NCBI GenBank assembly: GCA_025363385.1
Contig: JANYEA010000123.1
Location: 1-64,000 of the forward strand
From: Bacteroidota bacterium
GTDB lineage: Bacteria > Bacteroidota > Bacteroidia > Chitinophagales > Chitinophagaceae
DNA: 64,000 nt
Direction of reading: 5' to 3'
This document shows positions 18,230 to 28,210 of the stretch, piece by piece. The translations under genes and the position numbers were made by a program. How positions within the stretch are numbered: position 1 is the stretch's first letter; every line of letters starts with the position of its first letter. The notes beneath the pieces were generated by a model that searched no databases, was not told the DNA's origin, and worked only from the letters and a program-made list of their open reading frames with translations.

Positions 18230-20170
18230 TTATTGTTTGTCTCCTTCGCCTTCCTGCAGTTTAGCCTTAATTTCAGCAAGTGCACTCAAGTCGCCCAAAG
18301 TAGTTTTTTCTACTTTAGCTTGAATGTTTTTCACTGCTTTCTTAGTGCTTTCTGTCTCAGCTTTTGCTTCTTTCTTTGCAGTTTCTTTCACTTCAGCTAC
18401 TGCCGCTTCCCAGATACGTGCATGACTTAACACAATACGCTTCTCGTTACGATCAAATTCGATCACAACAAACTGAGTAGTTTCGTCAGCCTTCACGGTA
18501 GAACCATCTTCTTTATTCAAGTGACGGTTAGGAGTGAATCCTTCTAAACCATATTGTAATTGTACTAAAGCACCTTTATCGTCTTTACGGGTTACAGTTC
18601 CTTCGTGTACAGTTCCAACTGCGAAAGTATCTTCTAGTGCATTCCAAGGATCTTCTTCTAATTGCTTATGACCTAATTGCAATTTGCGGTTTTCCTTATC
18701 AATGCTCAAAATGATGATATCGATATGCTCACCCACTTTGGTATAATCTGTTGGGTGATTGAAACGCTTCAACCAGCTCAAGTCGCTGATATGGATCATT
18801 CCACCAATACCTGGCTCCAATTCAACGAACACGCCATAAGGAGTGATATTCTTCACTAAACCTTTATGTTTGCTATTTTCAGGGAATTTGGTTTCGATAG
18901 AGCTCCATGGATCCTGACTCATTTGCTTAATGCTCAAGCTCATTTTACGAGCATCTTTGTCAAGAGTAACCACTTTTGCTTCATACTCATCGCCCAACTT
19001 AAAGAATTCCTTAGCGTTGATCGGAGTGTTCGCCCAAGTAATTTCAGATACGTGAACCAGACCTTCAACTCCAGGTTGAATTTCTAAGAAAGCACCGTAA
19101 TCTTCAATGTTTACTACTTTACCTTTTACAACAGAACCTTCAGCTAAACCTTCAGGCAACACATCCCAAGGGTGTGGAGTCAATTGCTTTAAACCAAGGC
19201 TGATACGTTTTTTATCGTCGTCGAAATCTAAAACCACCACTTGTAATTTCTGATCCATCTTCACCACTTCGCTTGGGTGAGAGATACGACCCCATGAAAT
19301 GTCTGTGATGTACAACAAACCATCCAAACCACCTAAGTCCATAAATGCACCGAAGTCTGTGATATTTTTAACCACACCTTCTAATACCTGACCTTTTTCT
19401 AGTTTGCTCATGATCTCTGCACGTTGTGCTTCGATATCGCTTTCGATTAATGCTTTATGAGATACAACGGCATTTTTAATTGTTTCGTTGATCTTAACTA
19501 CTTTGAATTCCATTGTTTTACCAACAAACTGATCATAATCAGTTACAGGCTTCACATCGATTTGAGAACCTGGCAAGAAAGTTTCCATTCCAAATACGTC
19601 AACAATCAAACCACCTTTGGTTTTGCTGGTAACTGTACCTGTAATAACTTCTCCAGTTTTGTGAACTTCCACAATACGCTCCCAAGCACGGAAGATTCTT
19701 GCAGACTTGCGGCTTAAATGTAAATTACCACCTCTGTCTTCTTTTTCAACAACCATTACTTCTACATCATCACCAATTTTCAATCCCTGAACATCACGGA
19801 ATTCGTTCAAAGAAATCAAACCATCACTTTTAAAACCAATGTTGATTACAACATCTGTTTTAGTTAAAGCAACTACAGCACCTCTTACAATTTCGCCATC
19901 AGCGATTTGTACAAAAGTGTCGTCGTAAACTTTGTCATACTTCATTCTTTCAGTTTCCGCATAAGAGCTAACATTACGTTTGTCGATGCTCCAATCGAAA
20001 TCATCATGTGCAGTTTCAACAGCTATAGGCGCTTCAACGATTGCAGTAGGCGCTTCAGCAACTAGTTCTTCTACAGGTGCATTTGTTGTCGCAGTAGGAA
20101 CTTCAACAGCTTCTGAAGCTGCGGCGTTCTCCTGTGCATCTGCGTTTAATTGTTTCAAGAAAAATTGCAT
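18230..20170 (-). CDS. rpsA: 30S ribosomal protein S1
   Basis: Repeated S1 domains (GVVKNITDFGAFMDLGGLDGLLYITDISW etc.); start reassigned to ATG at 20170 (MQFFLKQ). Confidence 0.95.
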   Translation of the reverse strand: MQFFLKQLNADAQENAAASEAVEVPTATTNAPVEELVAEAPTAIVEAPIAVETAHDDFDWSIDKRNVSSYAETERMKYDKVYDDTFVQIADGEIVRGAVVALTKTDVVINIGFKSDGLISLNEFRDVQGLKIGDDVEVMVVEKEDRGGNLHLSRKSARIFRAWERIVEVHKTGEVITGTVTSKTKGGLIVDVFGMETFLPGSQIDVKPVTDYDQFVGKTMEFKVVKINETIKNAVVSHKALIESDIEAQRAEIMSKLEKGQVLEGVVKNITDFGAFMDLGGLDGLLYITDISWGRISHPSEVVKMDQKLQVVVLDFDDDKKRISLGLKQLTPHPWDVLPEGLAEGSVVKGKVVNIEDYGAFLEIQPGVEGLVHVSEITWANTPINAKEFFKLGDEYEAKVVTLDKDARKMSLSIKQMSQDPWSSIETKFPENSKHKGLVKNITPYGVFVELEPGIGGMIHISDLSWLKRFNHPTDYTKVGEHIDIIILSIDKENRKLQLGHKQLEEDPWNALEDTFAVGTVHEGTVTRKDDKGALVQLQYGLEGFTPNRHLNKEDGSTVKADETTQFVVIEFDRNEKRIVLSHARIWEAAVAEVKETAKKEAKAETESTKKAVKNIQAKVEKTTLGDLSALAEIKAKLQEGEGDKQ

Positions 20171-20202
20171 AAAATAACCCCGAGGGTTTATAATTCGGGG
20201 CT

Positions 20203-20233
20203 GCAAAGGTAAGGGTATGGCAGTAAAAACAAA
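20203..20233 (-). promoter_or_regulatory. rpsA promoter: TTTG-N18-TACCTTTGC
   Basis: Minus-strand reading of gcaaaggta (20203-20211) and caaa (20230-20233). Confidence 0.7.
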
Positions 20234-20409
20234 GGATTTAAGCTTAAAAAAACTTATCTAAATCCTAAATAAAAGGACCAATTTCAAGGTTTTTACAATT
20301 TTTTCATTAATTAGATAGATAAATTAAGAAATAATAATATTTGTAACCTGAGAAATCTAATAAAATATTCATGAACTAAAATCAAATATCTGCTTCTTAA
20401 TAGAAAGTA

Positions 20410-20838
20410 CTATGACTGTATATAAGAATGCAAATGTGAAATGGTTTCTTGCTGTGTAAGAATGGTTTCAGTAACAACATCATTCATTGAAATGATTCCC
20501 ACTAATTTTGTTGTTTCAATTACTGGCAGATACCGAATGCGATTTGAAGACATAAGTTGCATGCATTTATCTACCGTATCGTTGAGTTGAACTGCAGGAA
20601 ATTCGGTTGACATGATTTCTGAAATGGGAGTATCACTTGAGCTTTTCCCTTTCAGAACAATTTTTCGGGAATAATCTCTTTCTGTAATGATACCAATAAA
20701 CGAATCATCTTCAACCACCACAAGAGCACCAATATTTTGATCCGCCATCATTTCTAATGCTTCTATTACAGACAAATTGGGAGACACTGTGCTTACTTTA
20801 TTTCCTTTTCTTTTCAGGATGTCGTTTACTTTTCTCAT
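20410..20838 (-). CDS. Tandem CBS-domain protein
   Basis: Two CBS repeats (IGALVVVEDDSFIGIITERDYSRK; IRYLPVIETTKLVGIISMNDVV). Confidence 0.9.
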   Translation of the reverse strand: MRKVNDILKRKGNKVSTVSPNLSVIEALEMMADQNIGALVVVEDDSFIGIITERDYSRKIVLKGKSSSDTPISEIMSTEFPAVQLNDTVDKCMQLMSSNRIRYLPVIETTKLVGIISMNDVVTETILTQQETISHLHSYIQS

Positions 20839-21037
20839 TTGCTAGTTTTGAATCATTAATTTAAGAAATCCATGGGATTTTCGCAAGATTTTTTTTCACT
20901 TATCAATGTACCAACAATAAACTAGGTTAAGATTAGCATTTTGTATGAAATTATTTTAATGAAAATTTATTCGAAACAAATTGGGTTATTCCATCTTCTT
21001 AACTACCTTAATTGTACAAACTTAAAAATTAAGCCAT

Positions 21038-21364
21038 ATGAAAAAAATGTTATTAGCCCTTACGGCTTTTGTATTCATGACGAGCATCGGTATTGCACAG
21101 AAAAAAGAAGCTACAAAAGCTAAACCGGCAGAAAAAGCAAAAACAGAAAAAGCGGCACCAGCTGCTAAACCTGCCGCAGCCACAGTAGCAAAAACTGCTG
21201 CACCAACTGCAGCTCCGCTTAAAAAAGACGGAACTCCTGATAAACGTTATAAAGAAAACAAAGGAGCCCCAAAAACTGCACCTGCAGGACCTACTAAAAA
21301 AGACGGAACTCCAGACATGCGTTATAAAGAGAATAAAGCAGCTGCTCCTAAGAAAAAAGGATAA
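21038..21364 (+). CDS. Small exported Ala/Lys-rich protein with two KKDGTPDxRYKENK repeats
   Basis: Signal-like N-terminus MKKMLLALTAFVFMTSIGIAQ; duplicated motif. Confidence 0.75.
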   Translation: MKKMLLALTAFVFMTSIGIAQKKEATKAKPAEKAKTEKAAPAAKPAAATVAKTAAPTAAPLKKDGTPDKRYKENKGAPKTAPAGPTKKDGTPDMRYKENKAAAPKKKG

Positions 21365-21384
21365 CCACTTTTTAATATCAAAAT

Positions 21385-21420
21385 GCGCCCATCTGAGCAA
21401 TCGGATTTGGGCGCTTTTTA
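21385..21420 (+). terminator. Intrinsic terminator with potential GNRA-type GCAA loop
   Basis: gcgccc atctga gcaa tcggat tt gggcgc ttttta. Confidence 0.8.
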
Positions 21421-22641
21421 TTTGCCTGCAATTGCCTTTGCTGCAATCCAACCACTGGTCCAGGCATTCTGAAAATTGAACCCACCAGTTACCCCATCAA
21501 TATCCATGATTTCTCCTGCAAAATACAAATGCGGTATTTTTTTGCTCTGCATGGTATTGGGATCAATTTCATTTAATGTAATACCGCCGCAGGTTACAAA
21601 TTCTTCTTTAAAAGTAGTTTTACCGTTTACTATAAATTCACCAGAGGTTAGATTTTTGATTAATTTATTTTGTTCTTTTGAAGGCAGGTCTGCCCACCGC
21701 GTTTCTTCTTTTATTACAGACAATTCCAACAAATAATTCCAGAGCCTATTGGGTAATCCAAATGGATTTTTATTGGCCATTTTCTGTGGGGCTAATTCAT
21801 TTCTCAGATCATGCCACGACTCCCTTAAACTTTGTTCTGTATAGCTACTCAACCAATTCACCATGATTGTAAATTGATAGGAAGTGTTGGCTAGTATTCT
21901 TGCACCCCAGGCAGATAATTTTAAAATTGCTGGGCCACTCATACCCCAATGTGTAATTAAAATGGGGCCCTGTTCTAGTAATTTGGTTCCCATTATTTTA
22001 ACGGTTGCCATGGGAACGGATAATCCCATTAAAGAACAAATTTTATTCCCCGGCATATTAAATGTAAATAAAGAAGGAACTGGGGGTTCAATAGTATGCC
22101 CGAGCAAAGTTAACCAATGAAACATACTTTCTTTTGGGAAGCCGCCGCAAGCAATACATAGATCGTCGGAGATTAATTCTTTATGAGTGGCTGTTGTTAA
22201 AATAAATGTATTGTCTCTTTTTTCAATTGATTTTATATCCGTTTGCATCAGCACTTTAACAGCATATTTGTCTGCCTCACTTAATAGGCAGTTAATAATT
22301 GTTTGAGAATTATTAGTGATGGGAAACATACGTCCATCTACTTCTGCCACCAGTTCTACTTTTCTTTCTGCAAACCATTGAATGCTGTCTTTGGTATTGA
22401 AATGGTGAAAGGCTTTTTTTAAAAATTGCTGGCCGCGCGGATATTTTTTAACTAACTCAGGTATTTCAAAACAAGCATGTGTGGTATTACACCTTCCCCC
22501 TCCGCTCACTTTTACTTTAGATAATAATTGATTACTTTTTTCTACAATAGTTACTTCCAGATCTGGGTTCATTCTTGCAGCATTTACTGCACAAAAAAAA
22601 CCGGCAGCACCTCCGCCTATTACAATTAACTTTTTTGACAT
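21418..22641 (-). CDS. HI0933/BaiN-family flavoprotein oxidoreductase
   Basis: IGGGAAGFFCAVNAA, VSGGGRCNTTH, YFAGEIMDIDGVTGGFNFQNAWTSGWIAAKAI. Confidence 0.92.
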   Translation of the reverse strand: MSKKLIVIGGGAAGFFCAVNAARMNPDLEVTIVEKSNQLLSKVKVSGGGRCNTTHACFEIPELVKKYPRGQQFLKKAFHHFNTKDSIQWFAERKVELVAEVDGRMFPITNNSQTIINCLLSEADKYAVKVLMQTDIKSIEKRDNTFILTTATHKELISDDLCIACGGFPKESMFHWLTLLGHTIEPPVPSLFTFNMPGNKICSLMGLSVPMATVKIMGTKLLEQGPILITHWGMSGPAILKLSAWGARILANTSYQFTIMVNWLSSYTEQSLRESWHDLRNELAPQKMANKNPFGLPNRLWNYLLELSVIKEETRWADLPSKEQNKLIKNLTSGEFIVNGKTTFKEEFVTCGGITLNEIDPNTMQSKKIPHLYFAGEIMDIDGVTGGFNFQNAWTSGWIAAKAIAGK

Positions 22642-22646
22642 ACTAT

Positions 22647-24179
22647 TTATTTCATCATCATGATAGCAGCAAATGTTTCAATGCCATTCCACAAATTTTG
22701 TAATCGTATATTTTCGTTTTCAGCGTGCTGATTATTATCGTGATTGGCGATGGGTACTGTAATGGTTTTTGCGTGCAGATATTTTTCAAAAACAAATAGG
22801 GGTAAACTTCCTCCTACTGAGGGCATCAAAACTATTTGATCACTAGTGGTTGATTTAACTGCAGCAATTACATTTTGTGCAATGGGAAGATCCATGGAAG
22901 TTCTTTGAGCATTGTATCCATCGCTTAAAATTACTTTAGCAATTTTGGGATATAATTTTCTCTCTGCTTCTGTAGGGTCTTGATCTGTTACATAATAGCC
23001 CTGCTTCTTAATATGTGCTACTACTTTATTTTGTTGTCTTCTAAAATCATTTCCCAAAACTAAACGAAGATCTAGTGATGCAGTAGCGGTTGTGGGAATC
23101 ACATTGCTCGACAACTTTCCTACATTAGCACTCTGTAATCCATTTATATTTAAGGATGGATTAAGAATAGATTCAGCAAGGGTTAGTTGATCATTTTCTT
23201 GCGCTAAAAAGCCTAATTCCTTTTTCATTTGATTATCGGGAGAAGGTATTTCTTTTAATGCCTTTTTTTCATTTTCAGAAAGAGGAGTCACATCATCATA
23301 AAACCCTTTTACTAAGACATTCCCATTATCGTCTTTCATACTCGACAATAGTTTCGACAACAGCATTGCCGGATTAGGGGCCCAATTACCATAATGACCG
23401 CTATGCAAAGGCCTTTTACTTCCATACACAGTGAGTTCCATATGGGTATCTCCACGAACGCCAAATGAAACCATTTTTTTTCCTGATTGATGTACTGGAC
23501 CATCACAGATTATCCAAAGATCGCTTTGTAATTGGGGTGCATACTTTTCAAGCACTTCGTATAAGTGATCAGACCCCGCTTCTTCTTCCCCTTCAAAGAA
23601 AAATTTTAAATTGATAGAAGGCTGATAGCCACATTTGGTAATTGACTCATAAGCAGATAAAATAGACATTACTCCTGCTTTGTCATCTGATGCACTTCTA
23701 GCATAAATGCGCCATTCTGGGTTAATTTCTGCTGTTTGATCTGGCCATGAAATAATAGTTCCTTGATTTTCTAATGAACTGTTTAATAAAGAAGGTTTAA
23801 AGGGATGCAAGCCTTTTGCCCATTTTGTTGAATCAACAGGTTGTCCATCGTAATGCGCATAAAAAATAATTGTTTTAGTGGCACCCGGATGAATTACCTC
23901 GCCATAAATTACTGGCGGTATTCCGATGGTTTTTGGAGCAAGTAATTGCACATTGGAAATACCCCTATTCTTCATCATTTGTTGAATAAAGGCGGCATTC
24001 TTTTGTATATGAATCGTATCAGAAGCTATATTGGGAATACCCAAAAAAGAAGTATACTCTGCTAACCATTGATGCATTTGTTTATCACAATATGCACGAA
24101 TGTTTATTAATTCTTTAGATTGTGCGCTAGCTGAATAAGCTGAAAAAAATAATAAAAATCCAAAAATGATTTTTTGCAT
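22647..24179 (-). CDS. M20-family metallopeptidase, exported
   Basis: Signal peptide; YAHYDGQP, ARSASDDKAGVMS, FEGEEEAGS. Confidence 0.9.
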   Translation of the reverse strand: MQKIIFGFLLFFSAYSASAQSKELINIRAYCDKQMHQWLAEYTSFLGIPNIASDTIHIQKNAAFIQQMMKNRGISNVQLLAPKTIGIPPVIYGEVIHPGATKTIIFYAHYDGQPVDSTKWAKGLHPFKPSLLNSSLENQGTIISWPDQTAEINPEWRIYARSASDDKAGVMSILSAYESITKCGYQPSINLKFFFEGEEEAGSDHLYEVLEKYAPQLQSDLWIICDGPVHQSGKKMVSFGVRGDTHMELTVYGSKRPLHSGHYGNWAPNPAMLLSKLLSSMKDDNGNVLVKGFYDDVTPLSENEKKALKEIPSPDNQMKKELGFLAQENDQLTLAESILNPSLNINGLQSANVGKLSSNVIPTTATASLDLRLVLGNDFRRQQNKVVAHIKKQGYYVTDQDPTEAERKLYPKIAKVILSDGYNAQRTSMDLPIAQNVIAAVKSTTSDQIVLMPSVGGSLPLFVFEKYLHAKTITVPIANHDNNQHAENENIRLQNLWNGIETFAAIMMMK

Positions 24180-24210
24180 CTAACTACAGTTTTGCTGTAA
24201 GATACAAAAG

Positions 24211-25032
24211 CTAGTAATAAGAACTGTTCAAGTGTGGGTTTGCTTTTTCTGCAGCTTCAATAATACTAAAATCAGACAATATCAAGGCCTGGTTTCTTTT
24301 TACACAAACGTCGTGTTCAAAATGCACAGAAGGCTTGCCATCGGCAGTTCTAACGGTCCATCCATCATCATCGGTATATACTTCTTTCACACCAAGATTT
24401 ATCATGGGTTCAATAGCTAGTACTAAATTTTCTTTCATCTTTGGGCCACTACCTCTCTTGCCATAGTTAGGAACCTGTGGGTCTTCGTGCAAGCTTTTGC
24501 CCAATCCATGACCAACTAATTCGCGCACCACCCCATAACCGTATTTGCGTTCGGTATGGTCTTGAATGGCAAAAGAAATATCACCGACGCGATTATTGAT
24601 CGTCGCTTTTTCGATGCCTTTGTATAATGACTCCTTGGTTACTTTAACCAATTGCAAAACCTCAGTGCTTACTTCTCCCAGAATAAAAGTATATGCATGA
24701 TCGCCATGCCAACCATTTAAAATCACACCCATATCGATTGAAACGATATCGCCATTTTTCAAGGGTTCATTATTGGGAAAACCGTGAACTACTACATCAT
24801 TTACAGATGCACAGATATGATGCGGATAACCACGATAATTAAAAAAAGAAGGGATGGCATTATTAGCCTTGCAAAAATCTGCACAGATTTTGTCGATGTC
24901 TAAAGTGGTCATTCCTGGTTTTAATACTTTTGCCACTTCCGTTAATGTTTTGCTCACCATTAACGCTGCTTCTTTCATTAAAGCAACTTCCGCTTCTGTT
25001 TTATAATAAATCATATTAGGTCTTCTGCTCAT
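24211..25032 (-). CDS. map: Methionine aminopeptidase type I
   Basis: GDIVSIDMGVILNGWHGDHAYTF, GHGLGKSLHEDPQVPNYG, adjacent to secY. Confidence 0.95.
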   Translation of the reverse strand: MSRRPNMIYYKTEAEVALMKEAALMVSKTLTEVAKVLKPGMTTLDIDKICADFCKANNAIPSFFNYRGYPHHICASVNDVVVHGFPNNEPLKNGDIVSIDMGVILNGWHGDHAYTFILGEVSTEVLQLVKVTKESLYKGIEKATINNRVGDISFAIQDHTERKYGYGVVRELVGHGLGKSLHEDPQVPNYGKRGSGPKMKENLVLAIEPMINLGVKEVYTDDDGWTVRTADGKPSVHFEHDVCVKRNQALILSDFSIIEAAEKANPHLNSSYY

Positions 25033-25074
25033 GATAAAAAAAATAAACCTGTCAGGCGGATGCCAGACAGGTTT
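25031..25074 (-). terminator. Terminator-like hairpin between secY and map
   Basis: Arms 25045-25057/25062-25074 (13 bp, one mismatch), followed on the minus strand by a T-rich run up to the map ATG. Confidence 0.7.
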
Positions 25075-25094
25075 ACTGATATCCTACAAACTAA

Positions 25095-26441
25095 TTAAAT
25101 AGTGGAAGTAGACACTGTTTGACGTCCTTGAACCCTACCGCTATTCATTAATCCATCATACTGACGCATTAATAAATGAGTTTCGATCTGTTGTAAAGTA
25201 TCTAAAATTACACCTACCATAATCAACAAAGAAGTTCCTCCGAAGAATGAACTGAAACCTTGTGTAACACCCAAACGTTGAGCGAAACCAGGCATGATAC
25301 CTACCAATGCTAAGAAAATAGCACCTGGTAAAGTAATCTTATCCATAATAGATCCGATATAATCTGCGGTAGGCTGACCAGGTTTTACACCAGGTACAAA
25401 ACCATTATTACGTTTTAAGTCTTCTGAAATTTGCTTAGGATTAAAAATCAAAGCAGTATACAAGAAGGTAAACCCAATTACCATTACAGAATAGATCACC
25501 ATATACCAAACATTGCTATGGTCGTTGAAAATTCGAACGATACCTTGAGCAGAGTCGATATTAGTGAAAGATACTAATGTAGGTAAGAACATAATTGCTT
25601 GCGCAAAGATGATCGGCATTACACCAGCACTATTTACTTTAACGGGTAAGAACTGGCGTGCACCACCAAACTGGCGGTTACCAATAATTTGTTTAGCGTA
25701 GTTCACTGGTATTTTACGTACCCCTTGAACCAGAATAATCAGGGCCATGATTACTGCAACTAGAATGGCAACTTCAATTAAGAAGATTAACAAACCACCG
25801 CCACCTTTTTGTTGTTTACTTTCAAATTCCTGAATCAGGTTTTGTGGAAGACGAGCAAGGATACCCACCATGATAATGATTGAAGTACCATTACCCAAAC
25901 CTTTATCTTGAATTTTTTCGCCCAACCACATTACAAACAGGGTACCTGCAGTTAAAGTAAGGATGGTAGAAAACCAGAAAAATGGTTTGTAAGCAACTAA
26001 GATTGCTTCCGCATAACCGGGGCTATTTAAATAACCCACATATGCTGCAGCTTGGAAAATGGTAACGATAACGGTTAGGTAACGTGTCCATTGGTTAATT
26101 TTTTTACGACCACTTTCACCTTCTTTCTGAACTTTTTGAAGTTGTGGAACCAAGATGGTCATCAACTGCATAAAGATAGAAGCGGAGATATAAGGCATGA
26201 TACCCAAGGCTAAGATAGAAGCCTGAGAGAATCCACCACCTGCGAACATGTCGAAGATCCCTAATAGGCCATTGCTTTTAGATGCTCGTTGAGCAGCTTC
26301 AATACCATTTGGATCCAGGCCAGGCAATACAATGTGGTTACCAATTCGATAGGTTAGAACGAGCGCCAATGTGATAATGATCTTATTGCGCAGCTCTTCG
26401 ATAGCCCAAATATTCTTTAAAGTCTGTACTAATTTTTTCAC
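25095..26441 (-). CDS. secY: Preprotein translocase subunit SecY
   Basis: YRIGNHIVLPGLDP, ten-TM pattern, spc operon context. Confidence 0.97.
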   Translation of the reverse strand: MKKLVQTLKNIWAIEELRNKIIITLALVLTYRIGNHIVLPGLDPNGIEAAQRASKSNGLLGIFDMFAGGGFSQASILALGIMPYISASIFMQLMTILVPQLQKVQKEGESGRKKINQWTRYLTVIVTIFQAAAYVGYLNSPGYAEAILVAYKPFFWFSTILTLTAGTLFVMWLGEKIQDKGLGNGTSIIIMVGILARLPQNLIQEFESKQQKGGGGLLIFLIEVAILVAVIMALIILVQGVRKIPVNYAKQIIGNRQFGGARQFLPVKVNSAGVMPIIFAQAIMFLPTLVSFTNIDSAQGIVRIFNDHSNVWYMVIYSVMVIGFTFLYTALIFNPKQISEDLKRNNGFVPGVKPGQPTADYIGSIMDKITLPGAIFLALVGIMPGFAQRLGVTQGFSSFFGGTSLLIMVGVILDTLQQIETHLLMRQYDGLMNSGRVQGRQTVSTSTI

Positions 26442-26470
26442 TGATACCGTTTGTTAGAAGTTAATGCCTC

Positions 26471-26502
26471 AAAACCAAAAAAGACGCATCACCGATGCGT
26501 CT
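26471..26502 (-). terminator. Intrinsic terminator between rplO and secY
   Basis: Minus strand AGACGCATC GGT GATGCGTCT TTTTTGGTTTT. Confidence 0.8.
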
Positions 26503-26519
26503 GGAAAGTTACAGTAAAA

Positions 26520-26969
26520 TTACTTTACTATTTCAACGCTTCCACCTGCAGCTTCAATTGTTGCTTTGGCTTTGTCGCTCAATTTGTTCACTTTAAAAGA
26601 AAGTTTTGCTTTCAATTCTCCAGTGGCAAGTATTTTTACTTTATCAGTTCTGCTGATCAAACCATTGATATAAAGGTTTTCAAGAGAGATCTCAGTGAAT
26701 CCGTATTTCTCAACCAATTGGTCGAGCTGACCCAGATTAAATACTTTATATTCTACGCGGTTAATGTTCTTGAAACCACGCTTAGGGATACGACGTTGAA
26801 TGGGCATCTGACCACCTTCGTGAGCCATTTTGCTTTTGTAACCTGCACGGCTCTGACCACCTTTGTTACCCTTCGTAGAAGTACCACCCTTACCAGATGC
26901 TTCACCTCTACCAATTCGGATTGCTTTGTGTACTGAACCAGCTGCTGGTTTTAATGTGTGTAATTTCAT
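26520..26969 (-). CDS. rplO: 50S ribosomal protein L15
   Basis: MKLHTLKPAAGSVHKAIRIGRGEASGKGGTSTKGNKGG. Confidence 0.97.
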   Translation of the reverse strand: MKLHTLKPAAGSVHKAIRIGRGEASGKGGTSTKGNKGGQSRAGYKSKMAHEGGQMPIQRRIPKRGFKNINRVEYKVFNLGQLDQLVEKYGFTEISLENLYINGLISRTDKVKILATGELKAKLSFKVNKLSDKAKATIEAAGGSVEIVK

Positions 26970-27043
26970 CTTAAATTGATTTTGTACTTATGCGGGGAAT
27001 CACCCCTCGCTTTAAAATTAAAAATTCAACAATAAAAATTAAA

Positions 27044-27091
27044 AATTAGGAAAGGCGCAAAAGTGGTTCACACTAAAGCTCTTTCCTAATT
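27044..27091 (-). terminator. Inverted repeat with T-rich flank between rpmD and rplO
   Basis: aattaggaaag (27044-27054) / ctttcctaatt (27081-27091); minus-strand T-rich downstream. Confidence 0.5.
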
Positions 27092-27104
27092 CACATAATA
27101 ATTA

Positions 27105-27287
27105 CTATGCAATTTCTTCCACAGTTACTAGATGGCTAACTTTATTAACCATACCTAAAATTTGTGGAGTAGCTTCAACTTCTTTAGTAGCGTTCAACTT
27201 ATTCAAGCCAAGAGCTTGTAAAGTTAATTTCTGACGCTCTGGTCTGTCGATACCACTTTTAACTAATTTGATTCTAATCTTTTTCAT
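27105..27287 (-). CDS. rpmD: 50S ribosomal protein L30
   Basis: [23 protein letters not shown]. Confidence 0.95.
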   Translation of the reverse strand: MKKIRIKLVKSGIDRPERQKLTLQALGLNKLNATKEVEATPQILGMVNKVSHLVTVEEIA

Positions 27288-27305
27288 GGAATATTTTTTT
27301 CGGTA

Positions 27306-27827
27306 TTATCCGTTAAATACTTTCGATAATTTAACCGTACGAGTTTTTGCAACTTGTATGGGTTCTCTTAACAAACCTAAAGCTTTAATCGTTGCTTTAA
27401 CCACATTATGTGGGTTAGCAGAACCAAGGCTCTTAGCAAGAACGTCGGTAATACCTGCGCTTTCAAGAACTGCACGCATACTTCCTCCTGCAATTACACC
27501 CGCTCCGTGTGCAGCTGGCTTAATTAATACTTTGGCAGCACCTTCTTTAGCCCATTGTTCGTGCGGTATAGTACCGTGCATTACTGGAACTTTTGTAAGG
27601 TTCTTTTTAGCATCATCAATACCTTTAGCAATTGCTTCTTGTACTTCTTTCGCTTTACCTAATCCTTGGCCAACAACACCATTTCCGTTTCCTACTACTA
27701 CAAGAGCAGAGAAGCTGAAGGTACGTCCACCTTTTGTGGTTTTAACTACGCGGTTGATAGAAACTACTTTTTCTTTAAGTTCCATTTCACCACCGGCTTT
27801 TACCTTATTTACGTTTACTTTAGACAT
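27306..27827 (-). CDS. rpsE: 30S ribosomal protein S5
   Basis: [36 protein letters not shown]. Confidence 0.97.
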   Translation of the reverse strand: MSKVNVNKVKAGGEMELKEKVVSINRVVKTTKGGRTFSFSALVVVGNGNGVVGQGLGKAKEVQEAIAKGIDDAKKNLTKVPVMHGTIPHEQWAKEGAAKVLIKPAAHGAGVIAGGSMRAVLESAGITDVLAKSLGSANPHNVVKATIKALGLLREPIQVAKTRTVKLSKVFNG

Positions 27828-27856
27828 TTATCTAACTATTAATTGTTGTTAGCAAA

Positions 27857-28210
27857 TTAAAATTGAAGACCAGCTTCTCTGGCACCATCCGCAACACTTT
27901 TCACGCGACCATGATATAAGTTACCACCTCTGTCGAAAACAACAGCGGCTAAACCTAATTCAATAGCTTTTCTAGCGATAGCTGCTCCTACTAATTTTGA
28001 TTTCTCAACCTTAGTAACTTTTTGAGCAACAATGTCTTTGTCTCTTGAAGAAGTAGCAGCCAATGTTACCGCATTATCGTCATCGATTAATTGTGCGTAG
28101 ATTTCAGCATTACTTCTAAAAACAGAAAGGCGTGGTTTAACTGCAGTACCTGCGATCTTCTTACGGATGCGGTATCTGATTTTTTGCCTTTGAACCAATT
28201 TAGAATTCAT
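27857..28210 (-). CDS. rplR: 50S ribosomal protein L18
   Basis: RIRKKIAGTAVKPRLSVFRSNAEIYAQLIDD. Confidence 0.97.
   Translation of the reverse strand: MNSKLVQRQKIRYRIRKKIAGTAVKPRLSVFRSNAEIYAQLIDDDNAVTLAATSSRDKDIVAQKVTKVEKSKLVGAAIARKAIELGLAAVVFDRGGNLYHGRVKSVADGAREAGLQF

Noticed and set aside
21053-21451. 132-aa minus-strand ORF (Cys/Phe/Ser-rich)
   Set aside because: Antisense shadow of the Lys/Ala-rich 21038..21364 gene; its composition is a complement artefact.
27268-27852. 194-aa plus-strand ORF spanning rpsE
   Set aside because: Long antisense ORF over a high-confidence ribosomal gene; the antisense frame stays open because of codon usage.
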